DNA of 64,000 bases from CAZLRH01 sp964562015 (GCA_964562015.1 CAZLRH010000001.1:1-64000), one strand, 5' to 3'; shown: positions 50,800 through 59,921, counted from the first letter of the stretch. Numbers and translations: made by a program. The notes: generated from the sequence alone by a model not told the origin.

Positions 50800-52998
50800 C
50801 TACTTCTTCTCGTCCCCGTCGAGGGTCACCATGTCTGGCGGGACGTTGGAGAGGGATTCGATGATGGTCGAGACGCCTTCCTTGCACTTGAGCATGGTGT
50901 CCTGGTGGAGGGTCTTCATGCCGCCGGTGCGCATGGCGACACGCTTGAGCGTGGCTGTTTCCGCCTTTTTATTGATGCACGCGGTGAGGTCCTCGTTATT
51001 GGTCATCAATTCGTGGATGCCGACGCGGCCTTTGTAACCCTTGCCGCCGCACGTGGGGCAGCCTTCGGGATTGGCTTTGAAAATCGGTCCGCACCAGCCG
51101 ATGGCTTTTTCGATGATTTCGCGCTCGTTGCCTTCGGGGGTGTAGGGAATTTTGCAATGCTTGCACAGGCGGCGCTGCAAGCGCTGGGCGCACACGCACA
51201 CCATCGAGGCGGAAATCATGAACGGCTCGACTTCCATATCCGTCAGACGGGCGATGGTGGAGGGAGCGTCGTTGGTGTGGAGCGTGGACAGCAAAAGGTG
51301 GCCGGTGAGCGCGGCCTCGACCGCGATTTCCGCCGTTTCCGTATCGCGAATTTCGCCGACGAGAATGATGTCCGGGTCCATGCGCAAATAGGCGCGCAGG
51401 GCGCGGGCAAAGGTCAGCCCGATGGCCTTGTGCATCTGCATCTGGTTGATGCCCGGGATGGTGTACTCGATCGGATCCTCAGCGGTCTGGATGTTGATGG
51501 TGGGGTCGGCCACTTCGCGCAAGGCCGAGAACAGCGTCATGGATTTGCCCGAGCCGGTGGGGCCGCAGTGGAGCAACATGCCGAAGGGCTGGATGATGCA
51601 ATCGCGGTAGCGGCCGAGGTTCTCCTCGGAAAAACCCAGGGCCGTGATGGGGAGGGCGGCCTTGGTTTTATCCAAAATACGCATGACGATCTTTTCGCCG
51701 AAATTCATCGGGCCGGTGGCCACGCGCAAGTCCACGTCGATGTTCTTCTTCGTGTATTTCTTAAAGACGATACGGCCGTCCTGCGGCAGGCGTTTTTCGG
51801 CGATGTCGAGTTCGCTCATCACCTTGTAGCGGGCGGCCAGGGCGCCGGAGACGGCGCGGGGCAGGCGCAATTTTTCCGCGCAAACGCCGTCCACCCGGTA
51901 GCGGACGATCAATTCGTTTTCCTGCGGCTCGATGTGAATGTCCGAGGCGCCCGAGACGTAGGCGTCCTCGACGATGCGGTTGGCCAGCGTGATAATGGGC
52001 GCGGAGTCCTCGTTCTCGAGGTCGCCTTCGGTGGTCTTTTCGCCGGTGCCACCGAATTCCGCGCCGATGACGTCGGTGATTTCCGCAAAGCCCTCGCTAG
52101 TCTGCGCGCCCTTTTCCTCCTTAAAATACTTCTTCAACAATTTCTCGATGAGGGAGGCCGGGGCGACGGAGATTTCATCGAGCCCCTGCTCAGTGGCGCG
52201 GGAAAAGGCCTCGCGTTTCTGGTAATCGAGCGGGTTGGTCATCAGCACCGCAATGGTGCTGGGAGAAATGCGGCGGGTGGGGAAAATGCCCTCGCGGCGG
52301 ATGATGGCGTCGCCCACGACCTCGACGAGTTTGTCGTCAATCTGGATATCCTCGTCGTTGGTAACCAGCGGGCAACTGGTGTACTTCGCCACAAAGCGCG
52401 CGGTGTCGACGTCGCTGATCTGGAACTTGGGGTCGAGCAGGCGCTGCAACAAGGGCGCGGAGTACTCGGCCACTTCCTGCAGCAAGGTCAAATCCTGGTC
52501 GGTGAATTCGCGGTAGAGCGCGCCGGGCTCCTTGTTGAGCAACTGAATGGCGCCGATGTTTTTGCCGCTGCCCAACAAGGGCACGGTGAGCATGGCCTTG
52601 ACCTCGAAGCCCGTGTCCTTGAACAGGTTCACCATCGGGCGCGAGGACCCCTTCTGGGGGCTGAAAAAGACGGGTTTGCCGGTTTCGATCACCTTGCCGA
52701 CGATGCCCGACCCCTGGGGCAGCTTTAGCTGGAGAAGCTTTTCCCGCTTGGCCGAAAACTCCCGCTCCTTGGCGGGTTCGTGGGACCACAAGGTCGGCGA
52801 ATAATAGACGTGTTTAAAGCAGATGTCGTTGCCCTCGACCAGGAACAGAGTCATGGACTGGGCTTCGAGGGCTTCCACCACCTTGGAAGCCGTCAATTCA
52901 ATGACCGAGGCAACGTCCTCCCGCGAAGGTTGGGGCTTCGAGAGAACCTTGAGCAACAGCGTTTTGCGCAAAACGCTGGATATTCCGGGGGCGGCCAT
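50800..52998 (-). CDS. GspE/PilB-type secretion or pilus ATPase with an N-terminal GAF domain
   Basis: This is a 732-residue protein. Residues ~25-190 form a GAF domain (VEALEAQSMTLFLVEG, GIVGKVIETGKPVFF, MLTVPLLGSGKNIGAIQLLN). An N-terminal MshEN-like region follows (residues 200-330), then the ATPase with DIHIEPQE, Walker A CGPTGSGKSMT, the Asp box AEDPIEYTIPGINQ, Walker B ILVGEIRDTETAE and the His box LLLSTLHTNDA. A four-Cys zinc site (CKHC, CPTC) lies near the end. It powers type IV pilus or type II secretion assembly at the inner membrane. The GAF domain suggests control by a small ligand. Pilus partners are not in the window. Confidence 0.92.
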   Translation of the reverse strand: MAAPGISSVLRKTLLLKVLSKPQPSREDVASVIELTASKVVEALEAQSMTLFLVEGNDICFKHVYYSPTLWSHEPAKEREFSAKREKLLQLKLPQGSGIVGKVIETGKPVFFSPQKGSSRPMVNLFKDTGFEVKAMLTVPLLGSGKNIGAIQLLNKEPGALYREFTDQDLTLLQEVAEYSAPLLQRLLDPKFQISDVDTARFVAKYTSCPLVTNDEDIQIDDKLVEVVGDAIIRREGIFPTRRISPSTIAVLMTNPLDYQKREAFSRATEQGLDEISVAPASLIEKLLKKYFKEEKGAQTSEGFAEITDVIGAEFGGTGEKTTEGDLENEDSAPIITLANRIVEDAYVSGASDIHIEPQENELIVRYRVDGVCAEKLRLPRAVSGALAARYKVMSELDIAEKRLPQDGRIVFKKYTKKNIDVDLRVATGPMNFGEKIVMRILDKTKAALPITALGFSEENLGRYRDCIIQPFGMLLHCGPTGSGKSMTLFSALREVADPTINIQTAEDPIEYTIPGINQMQMHKAIGLTFARALRAYLRMDPDIILVGEIRDTETAEIAVEAALTGHLLLSTLHTNDAPSTIARLTDMEVEPFMISASMVCVCAQRLQRRLCKHCKIPYTPEGNEREIIEKAIGWCGPIFKANPEGCPTCGGKGYKGRVGIHELMTNNEDLTACINKKAETATLKRVAMRTGGMKTLHQDTMLKCKEGVSTIIESLSNVPPDMVTLDGDEKK

Positions 52999-53266
52999 GA
53001 AAGGGTGAAAAAAGCGCGGATGAAAGTGGCTGGTTGGACCGAGGAAGACAAAAAACCCTCGCTAGCGCGGACCGTGCGACAGGCGACTTTTCTAGGGTCA
53101 TTGCCCGATTTCATACCACTTATATGCAATACCCACGTAAAAACAAACCGAAAAAGGCCCGGTTCCCAATAGCTTGGCGAAAGGGCGTCGAAGCGATGCC
53201 ACGAAGACATATTCTCACCGCTTGTCAGTCCGGAGGTTTTATGGCATAGGGTCGGATTCTCTTTTC

Positions 53267-54178
53267 ATGAATGCGTTGCTTCGCAAGACCTCGGGCCATG
53301 GACTGGGCACGGCCATGTTGGTTGCCCTGGCGCTGGGCGCGGCCCCAGCCGCGGTCGCCGCGCCTGCCACCCCAACGATGGATGAGGTCATCGCCCGGGG
53401 ACGCAGCAAAATCGGACCGGAGGACAAGCTGGCGGCCTTGGAAACCTTGCAATACGTCGGCAACATCTATGACGACAAGGGCCAGCTTTCAGGCAATCTC
53501 GTGCTGCAATTCAAAAAGCCGGCGGCCCAGCGGGTGGAATTAATCATGCCAGGATACACGGACGTTTCGGCGACGGACGGCTCGGAGGGTTGGTTTCTGC
53601 GCACACCCATCGACGGCCGCAAGACCATCGCCATCATGCAACCGACGCAGTTGCTCTCTTTTCTCGATACATCGTATGAGAATCTTTATTTTTACCGCGG
53701 GCCCGAGCACGTCCGCAAAGCCACCTCCACCATGAGCGGCCCGGAGGATTTTCGCGGCGCGTCCTGCTGGAAAGTCACCTCGTCGTATCCCGGCAATGTC
53801 ACTTATGAGCGTTTTTTTGACGTGGCAAGCGGCGACTTGCGCGGCACGCGGGCCGAGGACGGCAAAACGGAAATGGTGGAAGCGGGACACCTGAATGCCG
53901 GCGATTTGGAGTTTCCGGCGGAGGTGCAATACTACGGCGCGGGTAAACTGATCCGCACCGTGAAGTTTACCAAAATCACGGTCAATGAGCCGGTGGACGA
54001 CAAAGTTTTCGCGGTGCCCTCGGCCTCATCGCTGCTTTCACTCACGACGGGGAATTCCGGCAGCGCGCCCCCGCTGGCGACCGGCCCTGCAGCCGACACC
54101 AAAGTGAACGTGCCGCCCGCCGTGCCCCAGCCGGACGAGCAACCCGCCGTATTATACCTCCAACCGGCCCAACCCTGA
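53267..54178 (+). CDS. Exported outer-membrane-lipoprotein-sorting-like (LolA/LolB fold) protein
   Basis: This is a 303-residue protein from the ATG at 53267 (MNALLRKTSGHGLGTAMLVA), with a signal peptide ending AAVAA-PATP. The mature part has the repeating long strands of the LolA-like half-barrel: LAALETLQYVGNIYDDKGQLSG, RVELIMPGYTDVSATDGSEGW, and FPAEVQYYGAGKLIRTVKFTKI. The C-terminal 45 residues are Pro/Ala-rich. It may bind a lipid or lipoprotein in the periplasm. It lies 13 bases before hisD and may be in the same transcript, though no functional link to histidine synthesis is apparent. Confidence 0.72.
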   Translation: MNALLRKTSGHGLGTAMLVALALGAAPAAVAAPATPTMDEVIARGRSKIGPEDKLAALETLQYVGNIYDDKGQLSGNLVLQFKKPAAQRVELIMPGYTDVSATDGSEGWFLRTPIDGRKTIAIMQPTQLLSFLDTSYENLYFYRGPEHVRKATSTMSGPEDFRGASCWKVTSSYPGNVTYERFFDVASGDLRGTRAEDGKTEMVEAGHLNAGDLEFPAEVQYYGAGKLIRTVKFTKITVNEPVDDKVFAVPSASSLLSLTTGNSGSAPPLATGPAADTKVNVPPAVPQPDEQPAVLYLQPAQP

Positions 54179-54191
54179 GCGACTTCCGGCC

Positions 54192-55493
54192 ATGCGCGTT
54201 TTGGACACCACCCGGCCCGGCTTTTGGGCCCAACTCGAGCAGTTTTGCGCCGGTACGCAACCGGATGCGGCCTTTTCGCGCCGCGTCGCGAAAGTAATTG
54301 CCGCCGTACGCCAACATGGCGATACCGCCGTGCGCCAGTTCACGAAAAAATTTGACGGCGTGGAAATCACGTCGGCACGTTTGCGGGTGACGAACGAGGA
54401 ATTGCGCGCCGCCGTCAAGCAAGCCACGCCGGAACAGCGGGCTGCCTTCCAGGAAGCGATTCGCAGCGTAAAGGCATTTCACCGCCGCACGCTCCCACGC
54501 AACTGGCGCGCGCGCAATCCGCATGGCGCGGTGGTGGGCGAAAATTTTTACCCACTCCGGCGTGTGGGCATCAATGTGCCCGGCGGCCAGGTGCCGCTGG
54601 TCTCGACGGTGATTATGACCACGGTGCTCGCCCAGATGGCCGGCGTGCCAGAAATCGTTGTATGCACGCCACCGAATAAAGCCGGCGGCACGCACGCGGG
54701 GCTGCTGGCGGCGCTTTCGCTGTGCGGAGTAACGGAAGTTTACCGCATGGGTGGCATCCAGGCGATGGCTGCGCTGGCGTTCGGCACCGCGAGCATTCCT
54801 GCGGTGGACAAACTTTGCGGACCCGGGAATGCCTACACCATCGAGGCGAAACGCCAGCTTTACGGACTTGTGGGCGTGGATTTTCTGCCCGGCCCCAGCG
54901 AATTGATGGCTCTATGCGATGCGACGGCGAACCCGGAGTGGGTCGCGCTGGATTTGCTCGCCCAGGCTGAGCACGGCACCGGGAAGGAGCGCATTTACCT
55001 GGTGGGCACGGAACGCAAGGTGCTTGAGCAAGTGCTCGCGGAAATCAAACAACGCGCGCCGAAATTTCAGAAAAACAACCATCTCGCCGAGGTGTTGCGG
55101 AATGGATTTATGGCAATGCTCGCGCCCACGCTGGACGACGCAGTTAAAATCGCCAATTACGTCGCACCCGAGCACCTCGAATTGCACGTGCGGGAGGAAT
55201 TGCTGGACGGCCTGGCGGCAAAAATTACCACCGCCGGCGCGCTGCTGCTCGGCGGGCGCACCCCGGCGGTGCTCGGCGATTTTACCGCGGGCCCGAGCCA
55301 CACTTTGCCCACCGGCCGCACCGGCCGCTTTTTCAGCGGCCTGCGCGTGACGGATTTCATGCGCCGCTCGAGCGTGGTGCGCTATGAGGACCTAAGCCTG
55401 GTCCCGGCGGCACCGGTGGTGGCAGCATTCAGCGCCATGGAAAGCCTGCCCGCGCACGGGGAAAGTTTGCATATCCGTATGGTAAAGTCCTAA
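54192..55493 (+). CDS. hisD: Histidinol dehydrogenase
   Basis: This is a 433-residue protein. It shows RVGINVPGGQVPLVSTVIM, KLCGPGNAYTIEAKRQLYG, the signature DFLPGPSELM, LLAQAEHGTGKER and GPSHTLPTGRTGRFFSG, covering the zinc and NAD sites. The enzyme carries out the last two steps of histidine synthesis, L-histidinol to L-histidine via histidinal, in the cytosol. It starts a plus-strand group hisD-hisC-hisB, then an HPP-family membrane protein gene and hisH; the remaining his genes (G, A, F, E, I) are not in the window. Start chosen at the first ATG, 13 bases after the LolA-like gene. Confidence 0.96.
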   Translation: MRVLDTTRPGFWAQLEQFCAGTQPDAAFSRRVAKVIAAVRQHGDTAVRQFTKKFDGVEITSARLRVTNEELRAAVKQATPEQRAAFQEAIRSVKAFHRRTLPRNWRARNPHGAVVGENFYPLRRVGINVPGGQVPLVSTVIMTTVLAQMAGVPEIVVCTPPNKAGGTHAGLLAALSLCGVTEVYRMGGIQAMAALAFGTASIPAVDKLCGPGNAYTIEAKRQLYGLVGVDFLPGPSELMALCDATANPEWVALDLLAQAEHGTGKERIYLVGTERKVLEQVLAEIKQRAPKFQKNNHLAEVLRNGFMAMLAPTLDDAVKIANYVAPEHLELHVREELLDGLAAKITTAGALLLGGRTPAVLGDFTAGPSHTLPTGRTGRFFSGLRVTDFMRRSSVVRYEDLSLVPAAPVVAAFSAMESLPAHGESLHIRMVKS

Positions 55494-55510
55494 TTTTTTA
55501 TCCTCGGCCC

Positions 55511-56629
55511 ATGGCTCAATCTGATTTGAAAATCAACACCCTAGCCAATCCCGCTGTGGTCGCGATGCATGCCTACACGCCGGGGGAACAGCCGGAGGGC
55601 GCCGGCTGGACCAAATTAAATACGAATGAGAATCCGTATCCGCCGAGCCCCAAGGTGGCGGAGGCGATTCAGCGAGAATTGGCCGAGGCGGGCGCCAAGT
55701 TGCGTCTCTATCCCAATCCGTCGAGTCAGCCGTTGCGGGAGGCGCTGGGGAAACTGCACGGCGTCTCCGCCGAGCGGGTCATCGCCGGCAACGGTTCCGA
55801 TGACATTCTTAATCTGCTGGTGCGGGTATTCTGCGGCGCGGGGCGGGCCGCAGGCATGACGACGCCGAGCTATTCGCTCTACTCTGTCCTCGTCGCGCTG
55901 CAAGGCGGCTCGCTGATTGAAGTTCCGTTTGACCGTTCCTTTCAACTGGATGGCCGTCGTATCGCAGAGTGCGGCGCGAATATTTTTTTCCTGACTTCCC
56001 CTAATGCGCCTAGCGGCGTGGGTTTTCCGACCGCAGCCATTGCCGAAATCGCGCGCACCTATCCCGGCGTTCTGGTGGTGGACGAGGCCTACGCGCCCTT
56101 TGCCGCCGAGGACGCCGCCGGGCTGGTGGCGGAATTCCCCCGCCTGGTCATCACCCGCAGTTTTTCCAAAGCCTACAGCCTCGCGGGCCTGCGGCTCGGT
56201 TACGCCCTCGCCCACCCCGACGTGATTGCCCTGCTGGATCGCGCGCGCGACAGCTACAATCTCGACCGGCTGGCGCAAACCGCCGCACTCGCGGCCATTG
56301 GCGATCTGCCTTATTATCAGGCAGTGATAAGCAAGATCATCAAGACCCGCGCAAGTTTTGTCGCCCAGCTTAAGACGCTGGGCTGGCAGGCCTTCCCGTC
56401 GGAGGCGAATTTCGTGCTCGTGGAACCCGTGAACGCGCGCGGGGAGAGCGGCCCGGCGGTGGCTCAGGACCTGTTCGCGTTCCTGAAGGCCCGCCGCATT
56501 CTCGTGCGATATTTTGGCAAACACCCGTTGACGCACGCGGCCTTGCGCGTCACTATCGGCACGGACCAAGAAATGGCGGTGCTGCAAGCCGCCCTCGCTT
56601 TATGGCTCAACCACGCCAAGCCTCGCTAA
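55511..56629 (+). CDS. hisC: Histidinol-phosphate aminotransferase
   Basis: This is a 372-residue protein of fold-type I PLP aminotransferases. It has WTKLNTNENPYPPSP near residue 35, AGNGSDDILNLLVR, FFLTSPNAPSG, VVDEAYAPFA and the PLP-lysine segment ITRSFSKAYSLAGLRLGY. It transfers the amino group of glutamate to imidazole acetol phosphate in histidine synthesis. It starts 17 bases after hisD. Its last 28 bases overlap the start of hisB in another frame, so the two are translationally linked. Confidence 0.95.
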   Translation: MAQSDLKINTLANPAVVAMHAYTPGEQPEGAGWTKLNTNENPYPPSPKVAEAIQRELAEAGAKLRLYPNPSSQPLREALGKLHGVSAERVIAGNGSDDILNLLVRVFCGAGRAAGMTTPSYSLYSVLVALQGGSLIEVPFDRSFQLDGRRIAECGANIFFLTSPNAPSGVGFPTAAIAEIARTYPGVLVVDEAYAPFAAEDAAGLVAEFPRLVITRSFSKAYSLAGLRLGYALAHPDVIALLDRARDSYNLDRLAQTAALAAIGDLPYYQAVISKIIKTRASFVAQLKTLGWQAFPSEANFVLVEPVNARGESGPAVAQDLFAFLKARRILVRYFGKHPLTHAALRVTIGTDQEMAVLQAALALWLNHAKPR

Positions 56630-57201
56630 AACGCGACACCGCCGAGACCAAAATCTCGCTGCGGCTCGCCTTGGACGGAACCGGACGCTCGACGGTGGAC
56701 ACCGGCATTCCGTTCCTCGACCACATGCTCACGCTGGTCGCCCGCCACGGGTTGTTCGACCTTGAACTCCAGGCCCAGGGCGACCTCGCGGTGGACTATC
56801 ACCATACCGTCGAAGACGCCGGCATCGTGCTCGGGATGGCCGTGAAGGAAGCCATCGGCGACAAGCTCGGCCTGCGCCGCTATGGTTTTTTCCTCCTGCC
56901 GATGGACGAATCCCTCGCGCGCGTGGCCATCGACCTCAGCAACCGGCCGGTGCTGGTTTACCGCGTCTCCGCCGACAACCTGATGATCCGCGATTTCAAT
57001 CTCGGGTTGGTGAAGGAGTTTTTCCAGGGCTTCACCAATGCCGTGGGCGCGAACCTGCACATCGAGCTGGTGTACGGCGAGGAGCCGCACCACATCGCCG
57101 AATCGATTTTCAAGGCCTTCGCGAAAGCGCTCGACGTCGCCACCCAGATTGATCCCCGCGCCGCGACCGCGCTGCCCAGCACCAAGGGATTGTTGACGTA
57201 G
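56602..57201 (+). CDS. hisB: Imidazoleglycerol-phosphate dehydratase
   Basis: This is a 199-residue single-domain enzyme (no phosphatase fusion). Motifs are TGIPFLDHMLTLVARHG, VDYHHTVEDAGIVLG and a second manganese-binding set, VEEPHHIAES-like (GEEPHHIAESIFKAFAKAL). It removes water from imidazole glycerol phosphate in histidine synthesis. The ATG at 56602 lies inside the 3' end of hisC (28-base overlap). Because the first 10 residues are not conserved in the family, a slightly later start is possible, but no other ATG occurs before the core. Confidence 0.95.
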   Translation: MAQPRQASLKRDTAETKISLRLALDGTGRSTVDTGIPFLDHMLTLVARHGLFDLELQAQGDLAVDYHHTVEDAGIVLGMAVKEAIGDKLGLRRYGFFLLPMDESLARVAIDLSNRPVLVYRVSADNLMIRDFNLGLVKEFFQGFTNAVGANLHIELVYGEEPHHIAESIFKAFAKALDVATQIDPRAATALPSTKGLLT

Positions 57202-57216
57202 TATCCTCGCGCGACG

Positions 57217-57729
57217 ATGCGTGCCCGCCCACCCACGACCGGCCACGTTGCCCTCGGCGGCTTTATCGTCATCGCGGCGGCGGCGGGCTTTGCGTGGCTC
57301 ACCGGGGAGATTTTTGTTTTTCCCTCGCTGGGGCCGACGGCCTTCCTGCATTTTCACGACCCGATGCGCCCAGCGTCGAGCCCGCGCAACACCCTCGGCG
57401 GCCACGCCATTGGCATCTTGTGTGGAGCACTGGCCCTGTGGATGACGGGGTTGTGGAACACGCCGTTTTCCTTTTACGAACACACGAGCCTGCTGCGGGT
57501 GCTGGCCGCCGCCCTCTCGCTCGCCCTCACTGGCGGTTTGATGACCTGGCTGAACTTGAATCATCCACCCGCGTGCTCGACGACCCTGATTATTTCCCTC
57601 GGGCTGATGCATACGCCGGAGCAAATGATCCTCTTGATGGCCTCGGTGATATTTATCACGTACCTGGCGTGGGGGTTCAACCGCCTCGTGGGCATCCCCT
57701 ACCCGGCTTGGGCGCCGTCCAAGTCGTGA
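57217..57729 (+). CDS. HPP-family membrane protein inside the his operon
   Basis: This is a 170-residue protein with four membrane spans (about 10-28, 62-80, 92-112 and 128-150). HPP-family marks are FPSLGPTAFLHFHDPMRPASSPRNTLGGHAIG and LNLNHPPACSTTLI, the last containing the His-Pro-Pro motif that names the family. Plant and cyanobacterial HPP proteins are reported to move nitrite, but other substrates are possible. It starts 15 bases after hisB and ends 53 bases before hisH, on the same strand, so it is probably co-expressed with histidine synthesis. Confidence 0.87.
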   Translation: MRARPPTTGHVALGGFIVIAAAAGFAWLTGEIFVFPSLGPTAFLHFHDPMRPASSPRNTLGGHAIGILCGALALWMTGLWNTPFSFYEHTSLLRVLAAALSLALTGGLMTWLNLNHPPACSTTLIISLGLMHTPEQMILLMASVIFITYLAWGFNRLVGIPYPAWAPSKS

Positions 57730-57782
57730 CGTTTCCGATTTGCCCGCGCGGTCACTCTGGCCCATAGTCAACCCTTGCGCTT

Positions 57783-58460
57783 ATGACCGCCTTCGCCGCC
57801 AGTCCCGCTCCCGCGCTCGACCTTGCCGTCATCGACTACGGCATGGGGAACCTGCGCAGCGTGTTGCGCGCCTTCGAACGCGTGGGCGCCCGGCCCCGGC
57901 TCGTCTCCACACCTGCGGAAGCGGCCACCGCTGACGCCCTCGTGTTTCCCGGCCAGGGTGCCATCGTGGACTGCATGAGGCTGCTCAAGCAAACCGGCCT
58001 CGAGCAGACGATTAAGGATTGGATAAAAGCCGACCGTCCCTTTTTCGGCGTATGCCTCGGCCTGCAGGCGCTATTTGAACACTCCGAGGAAGGCGATACG
58101 CCCGGCCTCGGCATTTTTCCCGGACGCGTGGTGCGTTTCCGCCGCCCGCCGGAATTCAAAATTCCGCACATGGGCTGGAACGCGGTGGCGTGGCGGCCTT
58201 TTGGTTGTGACGATCCGCTCGCGCGCAATCTCGCCCCCGCCGGCGATCAGTTTTATTTCGTCCACAGTTATTATGCGGACACCCCCGACCGCAGCCTGAT
58301 TTGGGGTGAGACCGATTATGGCGGCTCCTTCGTCAGCGCGGTCCGGCGCGGCAACTGTTTCGCCACGCAGTTCCACCCGGAGAAGAGCCAGGCCAAGGGC
58401 CTTCAGCTTTACCGCAATTTTCTGGAATTTGCGGCGCTGAGTACTCGTCGGCCAGCCTGA
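57783..58460 (+). CDS. hisH: Imidazole glycerol phosphate synthase, glutaminase subunit
   Basis: This is a 225-residue class I glutamine amidotransferase. It has VIDYGMGNLRSV (residues 16-27), PGQGAI, the nucleophile Cys91 in FFGVCLGLQALFE, HMGWN, YFVHSYY and the His/Glu pair in FATQFHPEKSQ. It supplies ammonia to HisF for the closure of the imidazole ring. hisF is not seen in this window. It follows the HPP-family gene, and the his group ends here; a convergent DUF1272 gene follows. Confidence 0.95.
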   Translation: MTAFAASPAPALDLAVIDYGMGNLRSVLRAFERVGARPRLVSTPAEAATADALVFPGQGAIVDCMRLLKQTGLEQTIKDWIKADRPFFGVCLGLQALFEHSEEGDTPGLGIFPGRVVRFRRPPEFKIPHMGWNAVAWRPFGCDDPLARNLAPAGDQFYFVHSYYADTPDRSLIWGETDYGGSFVSAVRRGNCFATQFHPEKSQAKGLQLYRNFLEFAALSTRRPA

Positions 58461-58488
58461 GCAGAGTTTGCGCCTGCCTCCTCCCTTT

Positions 58489-58800
58489 TCATCGCTTAGT
58501 CGCTGGGATGTTTTTTAGCGTGGCCGAAAATTGCGCGTGGGCCACGGGATCCACGGGACGGTAGCGCACGGTTTTTCCAGCCGGATAAACACCCAGAAAA
58601 TTGTCGTCGTGCCAGTTCGTCGCAGGCCGGATGGGCCGGGGACAAAAACCGCCGCCGCAGTTGGGGCACACATTCCCCAGCACCTTTTCCACACAGTCAG
58701 CGCAAAACGTGCATTCAAACGAGCAGATGCGCGCGTCTGCGGCGTCGGGCAGCAGCGGCTTGTTGCAGTTCTCGCAGGTGGGACGGAGTTCGAGGGCCAT
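58489..58800 (-). CDS. DUF1272 zinc-ribbon protein
   Basis: This is a 103-residue protein from the ATG at 58800 (MALELRPTCENCNKPLLPDA). Cysteine pairs (CENC, CSFECTFCADC, CPNCGGGFCPRP) form two zinc-binding knuckles, the DUF1272 pattern. The usual family length is about 60-80 residues; here the C-terminal tail is longer (NWHDDNFLGVYPAGKT onward). Function unknown. It is cytosolic. The gene stands between hisH (convergent) and a palindromic repeat. Confidence 0.85.
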   Translation of the reverse strand: MALELRPTCENCNKPLLPDAADARICSFECTFCADCVEKVLGNVCPNCGGGFCPRPIRPATNWHDDNFLGVYPAGKTVRYRPVDPVAHAQFSATLKNIPATKR

Positions 58801-58848
58801 GGCTTTAATTCCAAATAATAATTGCGGGAAAACAAACCAGAAAAGTGA

Positions 58849-58920
58849 AACCGCAGATTGCGCCGATTGGCGCAGATTCTCCAACCGAAAAATCTGCGTT
58901 TATCCGCGCAATCTGCGGTT
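58849..58920. repeat. Nested inverted repeat between DUF1272 and isomerase genes
   Basis: Outer arms AACCGCAGATTGCG (58849-58862) and its reverse complement (58907-58920) enclose inner arms CGCAGATT (58871-58878) and AATCTGCG (58891-58898). It lies just after the 3' end of the minus-strand isomerase gene and could end its transcript. It recalls the CGCAGA-type repeat at 4579-4663. Confidence 0.75.
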
Positions 58921-58952
58921 ACGTCCCTTCTTTCTTTTGCGATTTTAACTAC

Positions 58953-59921
58953 TCAGGCTGGCTTCACCGGGGAGCTGTCCACTGCGCGCATTTTGTTCCA
59001 GGTGGCGAGGTCTTTTTCCACGGTCGCCAATTCCTGGCCGCGAGGACTCTGCTCCTGCTCGATGAGGTAGTACTCGACTCCGCCGCCGTTTTCCGCCGCG
59101 GCAAAAATCTGTTTCCAAGGCGCATCGCCCTCGCCAAAGAGCGCATTGAAGCCCTGGGCCTTGCTCCACTCCTTGCAATGAACGCTGTTGATGCGCCCCG
59201 GGTTAGCCTTGATCCAGGCCACTGGGTCCGCGCCCGCCATAACGCAGGTGCCGACGTCCAATTGCAGCATCACTTCTTGCGGCGTATTGGCCGCGAGCAC
59301 GTCCATCGCGCGCGGGCCGCCTTCGACCAAAGGCGTCCATTCGGTCTCGTGGTTGTGAAAACCGGTGAAGAGACCGTGCGGCTTGAGCTTCTCCGCGGCC
59401 GTCGTCAATGTCTCGCCGACTTTCTTCCAGCCATCGACGCCGTTCGGATTGCCGGCGGTGGACATGACCAGGTACTTCGTGCCTAAAATCTGATTGATCT
59501 CGATGGCCTTCGCCAGCTTGTCGTCCGCGAAATAGCCAATACTGTTATGCGTTGAGCGGCAGCGAATGCCGAGGTCGTCGATCAATTTGCGCCCCTCCTT
59601 GGCCTGGACGTACGTCCAATTATAGTAGGGTGCCCAAAACTCGACCAGCTTGTAGCCCATTTTCGAGAGCGCCGTCAGCGTGGCGACATTGAGCTGGTCG
59701 TTGCCGTTGCCCAGTTCGCCGCGCACGGAATATAGCTCCAAGCCGATGGGATATGGCTTCATACCGGCAGCCGGCGTAGCCAGGGAGGAAGGCGTCGAAG
59801 CCCCGGTGACCGGGATAGCCGGACCGGCGGCAGGGCCGGAACTCAGTTGGGCGGCCAAGGCCGTGGGGAGGGCGGCAGAAAGCGCCAAAAAAGAACGCCG
59901 GGAGAGGGGTTGGGGGTTCAT
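58953..59921 (-). CDS. Exported sugar phosphate isomerase/epimerase-like protein (Tat signal)
   Basis: This is a 322-residue protein from the ATG at 59921 (MNPQPLSRRSFLALSAALPT); the twin-arginine RRSFLALSAA is a typical Tat signal. After a Ser/Pro/Ala linker a xylose-isomerase-type TIM barrel follows: IGLELYSVRGEL, LVEFWAPYYNWTY, CRSTHNSIGYF, TGFHNHETEW (a His/Glu metal ligand region), MLQLDVGTCVMAG and VHCKEWSKAQGF. The family acts on sugars or polyols in catabolism. Metal loading in the cytosol before Tat export fits. Substrate unknown. Confidence 0.87.
   Translation of the reverse strand: MNPQPLSRRSFLALSAALPTALAAQLSSGPAAGPAIPVTGASTPSSLATPAAGMKPYPIGLELYSVRGELGNGNDQLNVATLTALSKMGYKLVEFWAPYYNWTYVQAKEGRKLIDDLGIRCRSTHNSIGYFADDKLAKAIEINQILGTKYLVMSTAGNPNGVDGWKKVGETLTTAAEKLKPHGLFTGFHNHETEWTPLVEGGPRAMDVLAANTPQEVMLQLDVGTCVMAGADPVAWIKANPGRINSVHCKEWSKAQGFNALFGEGDAPWKQIFAAAENGGGVEYYLIEQEQSPRGQELATVEKDLATWNKMRAVDSSPVKPA

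Noticed and set aside
50647..52728. 693-residue plus-strand frame opposite the GspE/PilB gene
   Set aside because: Shadow of a clear ATPase gene; no recognisable domain.
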